From Cognatundibacterium jejuense (GTDB taxonomy: Bacteria > Pseudomonadota > Gammaproteobacteria > Burkholderiales > Burkholderiaceae_D), in assembly GCF_014284255.1 (NCBI RefSeq), contig NZ_JACOFV010000019.1, positions 1 through 64,000 on the forward strand: a stretch of DNA of 64,000 nucleotides, read 5' to 3'. Every line of letters begins with the position of its first letter. Position 1 is the first letter of the stretch. This document shows, piece after piece, positions 35,669 to 44,097 of this stretch. The notes below the pieces were generated by a model, which was not told the DNA's origin, made no database searches, and saw nothing but the letters and a program-made list of their open reading frames with translations. The position numbers and the translations under genes are program-made.

Positions 35669-37405
35669 TTATGCCATTGGGTCTGTTTGACCAGCACCTG
35701 GATTTTCACGAATATCAATTGCCCCACCAAAATTTAATCGAGCAGCATTAATATCAACTTCCTGCAACCCCTTCTCCTGCTCCTTCTCCGCAAACTTTTG
35801 ATACGCAATCGGCACAAAATACTCAACGCCTTTACTAGTCGGATCAGGGTATTCAATTAGTATCGTATCGTGCTGATTGCCTCCTAGCACCAGCATCTTT
35901 CCTTTCCATGTGCCATACACAAAGCAAACATGCCCACCACCATCGCGCCTGCAATAGCGAATGGCGCCATAAACAGGCTTGCTAATTTTGACGAATTTGT
36001 CCGGATTGTTGTGGCAGAAATGGGAGCTCATGAATCCCGTGGGTGCAGGGGAGTAGCCGGCTTCTTGCAAGCAATAATTCACAAACGAAGCGCACCATGC
36101 ATTGGCGTCACCAGCTAAAGTAGGGTTGCCATCATATTTCACGCCACCTGCTTTGCTTTCTACCCCTCCTGCTCGGTCGTTGTCGGTGACCAGGCGATGG
36201 AAGTTTTGTGTTTTTGTGATGACGTCTTCTTTTTTACCTTGCCATAGCGCCGCCTCGTAGGCTGCAATGATCATCCACGGGGCGATTTCTCTGCTGACGG
36301 GCACCAGTGCTAACGGTGCGCCTTTGCCACCCTTGCTACGCACTACGGGGACATTGTTGGGTATGGCGGATAAATCTTTGGCTTTTTTATGCTCTGACAT
36401 TAAATGGGAAATTTGTACAATCGGTACAGTATGCCCGCGAGAAATTCCCTTACCGTCTATCCACAGTAATTGTTCTGGAAAAACGCCATTACCGTTTAAT
36501 TGATTGATTTTTTTTAGCTCGTCTTCTGTCGTTTTGAATTGCGCTGCTATTTTGGCGAGCGTGTCACTTGGCTTTACTCTGTATTCATGCGGTGGTTTGA
36601 TCGATTCCGCATCTGCTGGGGCTGCATGGCTCATGGTTGAGGCCTTTGCATAAATCATTTCTGATACCAGTAAAAAGAATCCTGAGGGCGTGGTTCTCGT
36701 TAGCACTTTAAGAATTTCTGAAGTGCCATTAGACAGCTGCTGTCTGATAACAGTGTAGTCGTCCCCTTGAGGGTGAGGAATTGTTGGGAATTGGCCAAAT
36801 TTGTCGGCTTTGATGATTGTCGATTTGCCCTTGTGCTCGACGTGCAGTTCTGCGTGAGGAATAGGTTGAGAGCCATTAGTAACGATCAAACTGGTCGCCT
36901 CTATCCATGTTTCTTTGCGTGTCCGGATATCTTTGTCATAGCCTTCCATCGTTTGAATGGCATTGACTAACTTATTGAGATCAGCATCAGAGAACTCGCC
37001 AATGCTAGCGTCGCTGGAAAAGCCAGTACTGTGCGTCACCATATCTAAATAGTGCTGCGGATCGTTGCCATCACCTTGGGGGGCATATTTGGGTAGCGTT
37101 TCAGCGATGGTCTTTTTACCGTACTTACGTTTGAGTGACTTTTTTAGCTCAGCTTTGCCAGTTTCATAGTCGGGAAAAATAAAGAAAAAATGTGGCTCGG
37201 GATTGCTCACTTCAGCAAAACCGATGTAAGCCTGGGTTTTTTTGGGTGCAGGCAATCCATTGACAACAGGAGAACTCATGTTTCCACAGTTATTGAGACG
37301 CCAACACAGGCTGCCACCTTCACGCAATAGTCGACGGCCTTCTTTGGTGACAAATTCTGCGACTTTATGATCCCTGTGATAGGTGGCTTTAACAAATTCA
37401 GTCAT
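35669..37405 (-). CDS. Modular peptidoglycan hydrolase, putative secreted effector
   Basis: A 578-residue protein with no signal peptide. Residues about 10-155 resemble the phage P5-type lysozyme-like domain (RLNNCGNM, FPDYETGKAELKKSL, TIAETLPKYAP, YLDMVTHSTGF). About 165-250 looks like a beta-sandwich. Residues 274-318 are a LysM domain (EYRVKPSDTLAKIAAQF...NQLNGNG). Residues about 373-550 are a TIGR02594/CHAP-like amidase with Cys438 (NAWCASFVNYCL) and His492 (GHVCFVYG). It should cut both glycan and peptide. Lack of signal and the following exported protein suggest a type VI or similar effector, but no secretion genes are in the window. Confidence 0.75.
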   Translation of the reverse strand: MTEFVKATYHRDHKVAEFVTKEGRRLLREGGSLCWRLNNCGNMSSPVVNGLPAPKKTQAYIGFAEVSNPEPHFFFIFPDYETGKAELKKSLKRKYGKKTIAETLPKYAPQGDGNDPQHYLDMVTHSTGFSSDASIGEFSDADLNKLVNAIQTMEGYDKDIRTRKETWIEATSLIVTNGSQPIPHAELHVEHKGKSTIIKADKFGQFPTIPHPQGDDYTVIRQQLSNGTSEILKVLTRTTPSGFFLLVSEMIYAKASTMSHAAPADAESIKPPHEYRVKPSDTLAKIAAQFKTTEDELKKINQLNGNGVFPEQLLWIDGKGISRGHTVPIVQISHLMSEHKKAKDLSAIPNNVPVVRSKGGKGAPLALVPVSREIAPWMIIAAYEAALWQGKKEDVITKTQNFHRLVTDNDRAGGVESKAGGVKYDGNPTLAGDANAWCASFVNYCLQEAGYSPAPTGFMSSHFCHNNPDKFVKISKPVYGAIRYCRRDGGGHVCFVYGTWKGKMLVLGGNQHDTILIEYPDPTSKGVEYFVPIAYQKFAEKEQEKGLQEVDINAARLNFGGAIDIRENPGAGQTDPMA

Positions 37406-37443
37406 GATAACGATTCACTTTCCTTTTTCCTTGCTCGTTCACG

Positions 37444-37659
37444 TTAAGGTGAAAGCAATTGGTTGAAGTTTAAAAACGCATGATGTTGATCTTGCACACC
37501 GTGATAGCGATTTGCATAAATTTCTGCCCAATCCACATCTGATGACTCACTGTCAGCTTGTGTTACTTCAACGTGCTCATGTTCATGTTCGACCTTGCTA
37601 CTTGCGGGTAGCTTGGACGCAGGTAATTGGCGAGCTTCATTGCTGATGTTGAAATGCAA
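37444..37659 (-). CDS. Small hypothetical protein upstream of the effector
   Basis: A 71-residue frame with an ATG start (MHFNISNEARQLPASKL) and a histidine/glutamate-rich middle (KVEHEHEHVEV), ending 38 bases before the effector. It has no signal or membrane segment. It may be a small partner or chaperone of the effector, or a chance frame; no family is recognised and the ribosome binding site is weak. Confidence 0.35.
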   Translation of the reverse strand: MHFNISNEARQLPASKLPASSKVEHEHEHVEVTQADSESSDVDWAEIYANRYHGVQDQHHAFLNFNQLLSP

Positions 37660-37866
37660 GGCGCTGAAAAGAACAAAAATCGTAGCGAAAGATAAAACTT
37701 TGCGGAAGGATTCTTACGAACAGATGCTTCTATTACATCTTGCAACTTTTACCGTTAAAGACGCTGATGCGTTGTAGACATGCTGCTCTTTGTGGCTATA
37801 TGGCTAAGATAAACCTTGTGAACGGGAGAAGGTAGGATGTGAAAAAATACCCATCGTTACGTAAAA

Positions 37867-37902
37867 AAAAACGCCTTAAACCGGATGGTCTAAGGCGTTT
37901 TT
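37867..37902 (-). terminator. Terminator after the ketoacyl synthase gene
   Basis: AAAAACGCCTTA (37867-37878) pairs with TAAGGCGTTTTT (37891-37902), with an inner ACC/GGT stem. On the minus strand it is followed by a run of T, ending transcription from 39071-37947. Confidence 0.85.
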
Positions 37903-37907
37903 CTTTA

Positions 37908-37932
37908 ACTGTTTCAGCGGCGCTGAAACAGT
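37908..37932 (-). promoter_or_regulatory. Perfect 11-bp hairpin just after the ketoacyl synthase stop
   Basis: ACTGTTTCAGC (37908-37918) and GCTGAAACAGT (37922-37932) pair perfectly around three bases. It stands 15 bases after the stop and just before the T-tailed terminator, so the message ends in two stacked hairpins, probably stabilising it. Confidence 0.55.
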
Positions 37933-37946
37933 GGCAGTAAGGATGT

Positions 37947-39071
37947 TTAGCTCAGTTTTTTAACCACAACGCAGCCGATTGAGTAGCCAGCACCGAATGA
38001 GCAAATAACGCCAATGGAACCAGGTACTAAATCGTCCTGATGTTTGTGGAAAGCGATGATAGAACCAGCGGATGAAGTATTCGCATAGGTATCAAGAATC
38101 GTCGGTGATTCTTCAGTTGTCGCATCACGACCGAGTATCAAACGAGCGATCAGCAAGTTCATATTCAAGTTCGCTTGATGTAACCAGAAACGGCGCACGT
38201 CAGTGACTGCCAATGAGGCATTGGTGACGGTATTCGTAATCATTTCAGCTGCCATCGGGCAAACTTCTTTGAATACTTTGCGGCCTTGTTGACGGAATAG
38301 CTTGTCTGGTTTGCCGATGCCAGATTCATCGGCGCGATTCAAGAAACCGAAGTTGTTGCGGATGTTGTTGGAGAATTGCGTTTTCAGTTTCAAACCAACG
38401 ATTTCAAACTGGTGTGCAGACGTTGCGAGATCGGCGCGTTCCACCAGAATCGCGGTACAAGCATCACCAAAAATAAAGTGACTGTCGCGATCGCGCCAGT
38501 TTAAGTGACCGCTGGTGATCTCCGGATTAACCACCAATACCGCTCGTGCCTGACCGCTTTGAATCGCGGTGACAGCTGCCTGAATGCCAAAAGTGGCTGA
38601 TGAACAAGCGACATTGATATCGTAGCCATAACCATCAATACCCAGTGCGTTTTGAATCTCAACAGCCATTGCAGGATAGCCGCGCTGCATGTTACTCGCT
38701 GCGCAAATCACCGCATCGACGTCAGCAGCAGTACGACCAGCGCGCTCCAGTGCCTGTTTTGCCGCTGCAACTGCCATTTCGCACATGATCGATGGCTCGT
38801 CATCGCTACGCTCAGGAATACGTGGCACCATACGGTTGATATCCAGCACGCCGTCTTTATTCATTACATAGCGGGATTTAATGCCAGAAGCTTTTTCAAT
38901 AAAAGCTACGCTGGATTCTTCTAATGCAATAACTTCTCCAGCCGCAATGGCAGTCGCATTTTCAGCATTGAATTGCTGCACATAGCCGTTGAAACAAGCA
39001 ATCAGTTCTTCATTGGAAATCGATTCAGAGGGTGTGAACAGGCCGGTGCCGCTGATGACTACATTGTTCAT
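37947..39071 (-). CDS. Beta-ketoacyl-ACP synthase III-type enzyme
   Basis: A 374-residue thiolase-fold condensing enzyme. The catalytic cysteine is in [12 protein letters not shown], the histidine in [10 protein letters not shown] and the asparagine in [10 protein letters not shown], the Cys-His-Asn set of FabH-type synthases. It is longer than classical FabH (about 320) and resembles the extended Burkholderiales form that starts [23 protein letters not shown]. It may start fatty acid synthesis or a related condensation. No fab cluster is adjacent, so the exact substrate is open. Confidence 0.85.
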   Translation of the reverse strand: MNNVVISGTGLFTPSESISNEELIACFNGYVQQFNAENATAIAAGEVIALEESSVAFIEKASGIKSRYVMNKDGVLDINRMVPRIPERSDDEPSIMCEMAVAAAKQALERAGRTAADVDAVICAASNMQRGYPAMAVEIQNALGIDGYGYDINVACSSATFGIQAAVTAIQSGQARAVLVVNPEITSGHLNWRDRDSHFIFGDACTAILVERADLATSAHQFEIVGLKLKTQFSNNIRNNFGFLNRADESGIGKPDKLFRQQGRKVFKEVCPMAAEMITNTVTNASLAVTDVRRFWLHQANLNMNLLIARLILGRDATTEESPTILDTYANTSSAGSIIAFHKHQDDLVPGSIGVICSFGAGYSIGCVVVKKLS

Positions 39072-39355
39072 CGTTTTACTTTCTGTTTTGGGGCGCGCGG
39101 CCTCCGCTGGTCAAGGACGCCGAGACTGGCATCCTGGAAATCGGTGGCGTCGTGCCCTGATGTTGTGTATGGTGGATGCGCAAAATGCGCGACCTTGTCG
39201 CTCGATTTTACACAAAAATAATGACGGATTAGGATTTATTGCACAGAAATAGAGTGCTTATTCGATCGGGCTGACGCAACACCGCTTATGCTGCGTTGCA
39301 CTCTCCTGGCAGTGCAAAAGCACTCTCAGCGTCGGTCATTCTTGCCGTATCAGTC

Positions 39356-39985
39356 TCACGCTGACATGTATCGCCCGGGCCGATGGTTGAGGCTGATCGC
39401 CAGATTCAGAGCGAACGCACCAAGTATCGATGCTGCCAGAGCCATTGGCGTGACTACGGTCAGTGACGCTAATACAATGCAAATATCCAGACCCATTTGC
39501 AGCTTGCCAGCGCGAAGTCCACGGGTTTGTTGCAGATAAAGTGCCAGAATATTAATACCGCCTAAGCTAGCTTGATGTCTGAATAGCACGACAAACCCGA
39601 CACCCATCAATAAGCCGCCTATCAGGGCAATATAAAACGGTGTCCATTGCGTGACGTTAATCAATTGCAGGAAATGTGCATGAAAGCCTGATAACGTGGA
39701 GACCAGTGCTACCGAGCAAAACGTTTTGAGCGTAAATTTCCACCCCATGCGTTTCCATGCCAACCAATAAAATGGCAAATTAATCAGAAAAAACACTAAA
39801 CCAAATGACAGGCCTGTCCGGTAATGAATCAAAAACGCCAGACCCGCGGTACCACCAGTCAGTAACCCAGCTTGGTTGAATAAGGCAATACCCAGAGAAA
39901 CAAATAAGGTGCCCGTGACGATCGCCAGCACATCTTCCACCAGACTATGCGGCACAAAGCGTTTGGAGGGACTAGGCTGGGTCAT
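39356..39985 (-). CDS. YitT-family membrane protein
   Basis: A 209-residue protein with five or six membrane segments and the family pattern ALFNQAGLLTGGTAGLAFLIHY, LINLPFYWLAWKRMGWKFTLKT, and GFVVLFRHQASLGGINILALYLQ. It lacks the C-terminal soluble domain of longer YitT proteins. The function of the family is not known. A 284-base gap without visible features separates it from the ketoacyl synthase gene. Confidence 0.85.
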   Translation of the reverse strand: MTQPSPSKRFVPHSLVEDVLAIVTGTLFVSLGIALFNQAGLLTGGTAGLAFLIHYRTGLSFGLVFFLINLPFYWLAWKRMGWKFTLKTFCSVALVSTLSGFHAHFLQLINVTQWTPFYIALIGGLLMGVGFVVLFRHQASLGGINILALYLQQTRGLRAGKLQMGLDICIVLASLTVVTPMALAASILGAFALNLAISLNHRPGRYMSA

Positions 39986-40127
39986 GTTGAGTGAAATTTA
40001 TGCGATGAAGGAAACAATCGATTGTACGCGCTTCAATTTAAGAAAAAGCCTTTCGACGTGGCGACTTGATATGCGTCAAGCCGCCACAGCAAACTCACTT
40101 TTGTATTAAACTGCCAGCCTGAATCGA

Positions 40128-42131
40128 TCAGCTTTCAGCGGTTTTTTCTTGCTCTTTAGCAGGCAAAAAGAAATCTCTGGTGCCCGAAACAAAGCGCTTC
40201 ATTAGCAAGCGGATCAGATTGCCACCGTTGCCAAAACTTGCTCTGCGTGAACGCAATGCCACCAACATCGCAAGGCTAAAGCTTACTGTCAGATTGACCA
40301 TACCGATCAAGATAATTCCAAATAGCGTATAGACCGCTAAATGCCAGCTCATGTGGTTGTCCATTCCCGCCAATGCAAACGCAAAATTCGCACTGGAGAA
40401 AGTAATATGCCGGATGTCGATAGGCAATCCAAAAAACTTACCAAATTGCCCAATCGACCCAAGCATAATACCGAAGAAAAAATTACCAGCCAGGGCACCG
40501 AGGTTATTACCTATGTATTCAGTAATCTGGAATAAGCGCTGTTCACCGAGTATTTTTCGCAACCATTTGAGCTGTCGCAGACGCGCAGGGATATTCGAAT
40601 AGCTCGCTTTGTTATCGTAATAGCCTGAAATTAATCCGGATAAAAACAAACAAATCCCGGCAATCGCAGCGTGTGGTAACGCCAGACTGCCGAACGGGTC
40701 TAGCTCATGCAACAGATACTGCGCTTTTTCAGGGCTGACCAGGTGTTCACCATAAATCCCATGCCAAGCCCACGCAATCGCAAACGCAGTCGGCATGGCC
40801 AGACCGATATTGCCGATGATCGCGATAAATTGTGAACGGAAAACTCTCACAATCAGCTCAACCAGTTCATCGAGTTTTTGCTTACTGTCGTCAAGCGCTT
40901 TGGCAATCAGCGCGGCGGTCATCGCGGGCTGTTTGGTTGCAATCGTAAAGTGCAAAACGTGCACCAACATAAAGCCAAATGAATAGTTTGCGCTATACAA
41001 AAGCGCAAAACCAAACGGCGCCAATGCCAGCGTTCCAAACAGAATTTTGATCATTGCCATAAAGCCGACAATAAACCCGGCGCCCAATGCCGAATACAGC
41101 ATATCTAGCCACTCAGCGCGGGTATTCGTGACGTAATGCTCACCACTTTTACCTGCACGCTCAGTCACTTGCAGCGACAATAGCTCAGTATTGGTTTTCA
41201 TTAATTCGCGCAGACTATGGCGTTTATTATCTGCGGTAACCAGCTCTTTGAGTAACTTGGTACCTATGCCGATACTGGTTTGGGGTTGGCGGCTATCGAG
41301 TAGCTGCAAGAGCGTGCGTAAGCGGGCAATACTTTGATCCAAGCGTAGCAACAGTCGCGTCAAGCTGACTGATACACCTGCCACTGCTGCCGTGCGACGT
41401 ATGCGGCTGGCGATGTCTTCACATTGTTCTAACAATACTTCTATATGTTTGGCGTCATCCCGTTTTATGTGGTGATCCATGAGCCACTCACGGTAGCGTA
41501 CGATGTATTCATTGATGCCATCGTTCTGACGCAAAAATGGTGACTCGAATTTTTCTATTTCAGGATAATTGCGCACCAACTCGGCTTCTAAACCTATGTT
41601 GGTAATCCTGTATGAAAGTACCTGTATTGCATTGAGCACTTCATTCGCCAATGTTGCATGGGTGTAGCGCACTCGTTGGGTGCGAAAGCCGATCGCGCGG
41701 ATGACGTCATGCCAGACCTCATCCGTTACCGCATTGACCCACACATAGTCCTTAGGATGATCAAAAATTTGGCCGAAAATATCGCGTACGTAATCATCAT
41801 TGACCAGTGGCGGTAGCAGTTTGGAGAATAGTCTTTGCGCTCCTGCCCCCCAAAAACCATTGTTTAAGGTAATCCCCGTGTCCGTCAGTAAATGGACCAG
41901 TTTGCGTGATGTAATGACCTGCACCAGATATTCGCGCAAGGTTTTCTGCCATACAGGATTTTGCTGTAATACATAGCAAAATGCCCGCAAATTATCGGTG
42001 GCACGCTGCGCATCGTCAGATCGTTGAGGGCGCATAAACGCAATCAACGACCGCAAGCAGCGCACATCGTTGAACGACGGTGTTGTATTGAGGCTGAGGT
42101 TGATTTCAGCCAATATAGTATCCAAAGACAA
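40128..42131 (-). CDS. Gcr-type 'site-specific recombinase' membrane protein
   Basis: A 667-residue protein of the family named after gonococcal Gcr. The N-terminal 330 residues are soluble and helical; about residues 345-630 hold six or more membrane segments (AEWLDMLYSALGAGFIVGFMAM, FGFALLYSANYSFGFMLVHVLHF and others). No recombinase catalytic motif is visible, and the membrane nature makes the inherited name doubtful. A 100-base palindromic element lies directly upstream. Confidence 0.8.
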   Translation of the reverse strand: MSLDTILAEINLSLNTTPSFNDVRCLRSLIAFMRPQRSDDAQRATDNLRAFCYVLQQNPVWQKTLREYLVQVITSRKLVHLLTDTGITLNNGFWGAGAQRLFSKLLPPLVNDDYVRDIFGQIFDHPKDYVWVNAVTDEVWHDVIRAIGFRTQRVRYTHATLANEVLNAIQVLSYRITNIGLEAELVRNYPEIEKFESPFLRQNDGINEYIVRYREWLMDHHIKRDDAKHIEVLLEQCEDIASRIRRTAAVAGVSVSLTRLLLRLDQSIARLRTLLQLLDSRQPQTSIGIGTKLLKELVTADNKRHSLRELMKTNTELLSLQVTERAGKSGEHYVTNTRAEWLDMLYSALGAGFIVGFMAMIKILFGTLALAPFGFALLYSANYSFGFMLVHVLHFTIATKQPAMTAALIAKALDDSKQKLDELVELIVRVFRSQFIAIIGNIGLAMPTAFAIAWAWHGIYGEHLVSPEKAQYLLHELDPFGSLALPHAAIAGICLFLSGLISGYYDNKASYSNIPARLRQLKWLRKILGEQRLFQITEYIGNNLGALAGNFFFGIMLGSIGQFGKFFGLPIDIRHITFSSANFAFALAGMDNHMSWHLAVYTLFGIILIGMVNLTVSFSLAMLVALRSRRASFGNGGNLIRLLMKRFVSGTRDFFLPAKEQEKTAES

Positions 42132-42146
42132 ATCTTTCTCCTTCTC

Positions 42147-42245
42147 AGACTGACGAAAAGCCGCACCCGCTGCGTTATGACTCCTTGCCGTACGTTTGTA
42201 CTGTCTGCGTCGCCATGCCTTGCCGGTGCGGCTTTGCGTCAGTCT
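42147..42245. repeat. 99-base palindromic repeat element
   Basis: The left arm (42147-42167, AGACTGACGAAAAGCCGCAC plus C) and the right arm (42225-42245) are inverted copies with one mismatch in 21. The 57-base centre holds CTGCGTTATGACTCCTTGCC and GTACGTTTGTACTGTC. The layout suits a REP/BIME or MITE-like element. Confidence 0.7.
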
Positions 42246-42255
42246 TGTTTAATGC

Positions 42256-42298
42256 CGAAAAGCCGTTCCTGCTGCGTTATGGCTCCTTGCCGTACGTT
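42256..42298. repeat. Second, partial copy of the same element
   Basis: This 43-base stretch matches 42154-42196 at 39 of 43 positions (CGAAAAGCCG..CTGCGTTATGGCTCC). Only the left half is present; the right arm is missing. Presence of two copies in tandem supports a mobile or amplifying repeat. Confidence 0.7.
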
Positions 42299-42764
42299 GA
42301 GCCCTTCTCGCGCATGCCGGAGAGGGGTAGGGATGAGGGTGGTTGGTGAACCGAGAGATAAAAATCATGAGAGACTAACAGCATTTTTTCTCATACTGCC
42401 TCAACCCATCCTTGACACTACCCGCTAGCGAGCGCGACGTTTGTCTCTTAAAAACATAATTAACTGCAAATGTAATTTTTTTCCAAATTTTAGCAATGTA
42501 AATCAAATTGCAGAGCGTAAAAGCCGTGACAAACAGTTGGAATCATTATCCGACAATGATTGTACTTGCTGCCCAACGCTTTTCATTCTCACAATTAAGC
42601 TCATATGGGGACGAATTTGTAAAAAACTTAACTTGTTATGACAGTGAAACAATGTGACCATAAAATGCTACTCAACGTTCCATGGTTTGATCTGCATCGG
42701 CGTAAGAATGTGCATGATGCTTTAAATTAGTCTAAAGTGTTGTGATGTTTACTACTAGGGTTTC

Positions 42765-44066
42765 ATGTTGGAAAATTTTTTTCTGGTCGTTGCCGCGCTT
42801 TTACTGGTGTTGTTAAATGGTTTTTTTGTTGCCGCTGAGTTCGGTCTGGTCAAGTTACGTCAGACTCGTGTGCGCAGCATTGCCAAAACCTCGGGTTTGC
42901 GTGGTCGTTTGTTAGTCACAGTACATCAACATCTCGACACCTATCTGTCGGCGTGTCAATTAGGTATTACGCTCGCGTCTCTTGGGCTCGGTTGGATCGG
43001 TGAACCCGCTTTTGCCAGGTTGTTATTGCCTATTTTTGATTTGTTGAAAGTGTCCTCGGTGGAAATTATTCACGGAGTGTCTTTTTTCTTTGCTTTCTTT
43101 GTGATTTCGTTTTTACACATCGTGGTCGGTGAATTGGCACCAAAATCGATGGCGATCCGGATGCCTGAGCGCGTTTCATTATGGACAGCGCCAGCTTTGT
43201 ACGCGTTTTATTGGGTCATGTATCCGGCTATCTGGATGCTCAATTACAGCTCGAACAAAGTGTTGAAATGGGTTGGGTTGGATGTCGCACATGGCAGCGA
43301 CAGCCATTATTCTCCGGAAGAATTAAAGCTGATCTTACGTGGTAGTCATACCGGCAACAAAGAAACCCGCGATGAGTGGAGCATCATGGCGCAGGTGCTC
43401 GATTTTGGTGGCCTGGAGATTTCAGACCTGATGCGTCCTATCAATGAAGTGGCCGCCATGTATAAGGGCATGAGCCTGGAAGAAAACATGAGTACGGCAA
43501 CCAGAAATCGTTTCAGCCGCTATCCTTACTTCGATGAAGATGAAGAAACGGTATTGGGTATGTTGCACCTGAAAGATTTATTTCTGGCGCAACTGGCAGG
43601 CAAAAAGCTGGATGATCTGAGCAAGCACTTGCGTCAGGTTGAATATGTGCCGCCAAATATGCCCGCCTTAGAATTGTTCCGCCGTTTTCGCAAGGGTGCA
43701 CCGCATTTTGCTATTGTCGGCCACAAAGGAAGCAGGCCAGTCGGCTTTTTGACTTTGGATAATTTGCTAAGTGCTTTGGTCGGACAGATTCGGGATGAAT
43801 TCCGTCAAAATGAAAATGACTGGACCTTGTTAGATGATGGTACCTTGATAGGAAAGGGAAGTTTGCCTTTATATACTTTGGGCATGGCTCTGGGCTTTGA
43901 TCTTGATAGCGACGAGGTCGAATCGATAGGCGGCCTGATTATGCAAAAATTGGGCGATTTGCCAGTTGAAGGGCAAAAAGTTGAATTCGAAAAGTTTGAT
44001 GCTGTCGTTAAAAGAATGAACGGTCCGAGAATTATTCTGGTACGTATTTATCCTAAAGAAGTCTGA
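42765..44066 (+). CDS. CNNM/CorC-type membrane protein (hemolysin family, UPF0053)
   Basis: A 433-residue protein with an N-terminal CNNM transmembrane domain (VVAALLLVLLNGFFVAAEFGLVKLRQTRV; ACQLGITLASLGLGWIGEPAFA; SFLHIVVGELAPKSMAIRMPE), two CBS domains (about residues 205-330, starting DLMRP) and a C-terminal CorC_HlyC domain (GLIMQKLGDLPVEGQKVEF). The family is linked to magnesium or cobalt export; the hemolysin name is historical. The next gene follows after 31 bases, so they may be co-transcribed. Confidence 0.88.
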   Translation: MLENFFLVVAALLLVLLNGFFVAAEFGLVKLRQTRVRSIAKTSGLRGRLLVTVHQHLDTYLSACQLGITLASLGLGWIGEPAFARLLLPIFDLLKVSSVEIIHGVSFFFAFFVISFLHIVVGELAPKSMAIRMPERVSLWTAPALYAFYWVMYPAIWMLNYSSNKVLKWVGLDVAHGSDSHYSPEELKLILRGSHTGNKETRDEWSIMAQVLDFGGLEISDLMRPINEVAAMYKGMSLEENMSTATRNRFSRYPYFDEDEETVLGMLHLKDLFLAQLAGKKLDDLSKHLRQVEYVPPNMPALELFRRFRKGAPHFAIVGHKGSRPVGFLTLDNLLSALVGQIRDEFRQNENDWTLLDDGTLIGKGSLPLYTLGMALGFDLDSDEVESIGGLIMQKLGDLPVEGQKVEFEKFDAVVKRMNGPRIILVRIYPKEV

Positions 44067-44097
44067 GTTTTTTCTATGTGAAATAGAAGGTTTTTAA

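Larger units (their letters stand above)
31840..36190 (-). repeat. Tandem amidase/immunity array, unit about 1.1 kb
   Basis: Four toxin-plus-immunity units follow each other. Toxin ends at 35669, 34568, 33475 and 32416 give spacings of 1101, 1093 and 1059 bases. DNA of the catalytic segment is almost identical in the first three (for example 36050-36180, 34965-35085 and 33845-33975). The first unit is fused to the full delivery part; the next two are orphan domains and the last is truncated. Confidence 0.8.
37660..37946. other. Region upstream of the effector operon
   Basis: With the small frame at 37444-37659 left out, 37406-37946 holds no confident gene. It contains two hairpins (37867-37932) ending the ketoacyl synthase transcript. 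The minus-strand effector promoter should lie between about 37660 and 37860, but no clear -35/-10 pair is picked out. Confidence 0.4.
42132..42764. other. 633-base intergenic region
   Basis: Between two divergent genes. The first 170 bases hold a large inverted repeat and a second partial copy (listed separately). The rest is AT-rich (from about 42440) and carries a 66-codon frame at 42441-42641 with no coding character or ribosome binding site. Promoters for the CNNM-type gene probably lie in 42640-42760 but none is clear. Confidence 0.5.

Noticed and set aside
31840..37405. CRISPR array or insertion sequence as explanation for the repeats
   Set aside because: The repeated units are coding, about 1.1 kb long, in one direction, and have no transposase, terminal inverted repeats or spacers.
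39072..39355. Plus-strand frames running from the ketoacyl synthase gene into the gap before the YitT gene
   Set aside because: Mostly antisense to 37947-39071, no ribosome binding site and no recognisable domain. The 284-base gap shows nothing else.
40128..42131. Active DNA recombinase / mobile element at the Gcr-type gene
   Set aside because: Despite the family name there are no tyrosine or serine recombinase motifs, and the C-terminal half is membrane-embedded.
42441..42641. 66-codon plus-strand frame in the gap before the CNNM-type gene
   Set aside because: AT-rich chance frame with no ribosome binding site and no family resemblance.
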